From Chloroflexota bacterium (GTDB lineage: Bacteria > Chloroflexota > Anaerolineae > UBA1429): 57,986 nt of DNA. The stretch lies in contig JAAYDC010000024.1 of NCBI GenBank assembly GCA_012729455.1, positions 1 to 57,986 of the forward strand, written 5' to 3'. Under the pieces are notes generated by a model, which was not told the DNA's origin, searched no databases, and saw only the letters and a program-made list of their open reading frames with translations. The translations under genes were made by a program, and so were the position numbers. Shown in pieces: positions 57,931-57,986 of the stretch. Numbering within the stretch: the stretch's first letter is position 1; each line of letters begins with the position of its first letter.

Positions 57931-57931
57931 G

Positions 57932-57986
57932 CTACCCGAGCATCGTGCCCAGGGCGGATACCAGGTTGGCGAGGGCGTGCAGCAGC
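57932..57986 (-). CDS. C-terminal end of an unidentified gene, cut by the window edge
   Basis: A minus-strand open frame enters from the right edge and ends at TAG (57934-57932), giving a hydrophobic C-terminus ALANLVSALGTMLG. The hairpin at 57895-57930 follows directly and supports a real gene end. The fragment is too short to identify. Confidence 0.45.
   Translation of the reverse strand, partial: LLHALANLVSALGTMLG

Noticed and set aside
1-57986. tRNA genes, rRNA, CRISPR arrays, insertion sequences, prophage
   Set aside because: I looked through the intergenic gaps for tRNA T-loop patterns, direct repeats and transposase motifs and saw none. A tRNA or CRISPR scan would settle this.

Overview
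The window (57,986 bp, GC-rich) looks like a chromosomal segment of a free-living, probably anaerobic or facultative bacterium. Chloroflexota (Anaerolineae-like) is my best guess. The basis is the glucose-6-phosphate isomerase of the transaldolase-fusion type, a soluble PRC-barrel/MgtE_N/CBS protein, a DUF4013 membrane protein, and exported proteins with a short LPLV-like hydrophobic motif. The phylum is an inference from gene content. I see no tRNA, rRNA, CRISPR array, insertion sequence or phage gene.

Layout. 0-6.3 kb: a CPBP membrane protease, a four-gene minus-strand operon (flavodoxin-like, UroD-like, D-2-hydroxyacid dehydrogenase, FGGY kinase), and a divergent aldo/keto reductase plus SemiSWEET-like gene. 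6.3-12.6 kb: addB-addA recombination nuclease. 12.7-21.3 kb: two sulfatase loci with Gfo/Idh/MocA dehydrogenases, a second UroD-like protein, an SMP-30 lactonase and a sugar isomerase. 21.3-28.6 kb: a glycosyltransferase, a larE-larB-larC2-pgi-sixA operon, the MgtE_N/CBS protein and infA. 28.7-33.3 kb: a DUF5722-like hydrolase, heparinase II/III-like lyase and aldo/keto reductase operon. 33.3-39.4 kb: membrane proteins, an acetyltransferase, a class I aldolase and a GH38 alpha-mannosidase. 39.5-48.0 kb: a PfkB kinase, aldo/keto reductase, glycyl radical enzyme (frame broken), PD40 propeller and six-hairpin glycosidase operon, then another aldo/keto reductase. 48.05-48.4 kb: an AT-rich intergenic region with three paired DnaA boxes, a candidate replication origin. 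48.4-58 kb: an exported metzincin protease, GH32-, GH29-, GHL- and GH-A-type hydrolases and a broken SUI1/YciH gene.

How the genes work together. Most of the window is glycan catabolism. Lyases, sulfatases and glycosidases release sugars, NAD(P)-dependent dehydrogenases and aldo/keto reductases oxidise or reduce them, isomerases and a lactonase rearrange them, and FGGY and PfkB kinases plus aldolases feed central metabolism. Almost all of these enzymes lack signal peptides, so they probably act on imported oligosaccharides. No ABC, PTS, MFS or TonB transporter is present; the only candidate carrier is the small SemiSWEET-like protein.

Most notable: (1) the origin-like region at 48.1-48.4 kb, with three near-evenly spaced copies of a double DnaA box next to a perfect consensus promoter; (2) a nickel-pincer cofactor operon that has only the C-terminal half of LarC and no LarA; (3) two UroD-like proteins embedded in sugar operons; (4) single-base frame breaks in the glycyl radical enzyme and SUI1 genes, which look like short-run indels and may be assembly errors.
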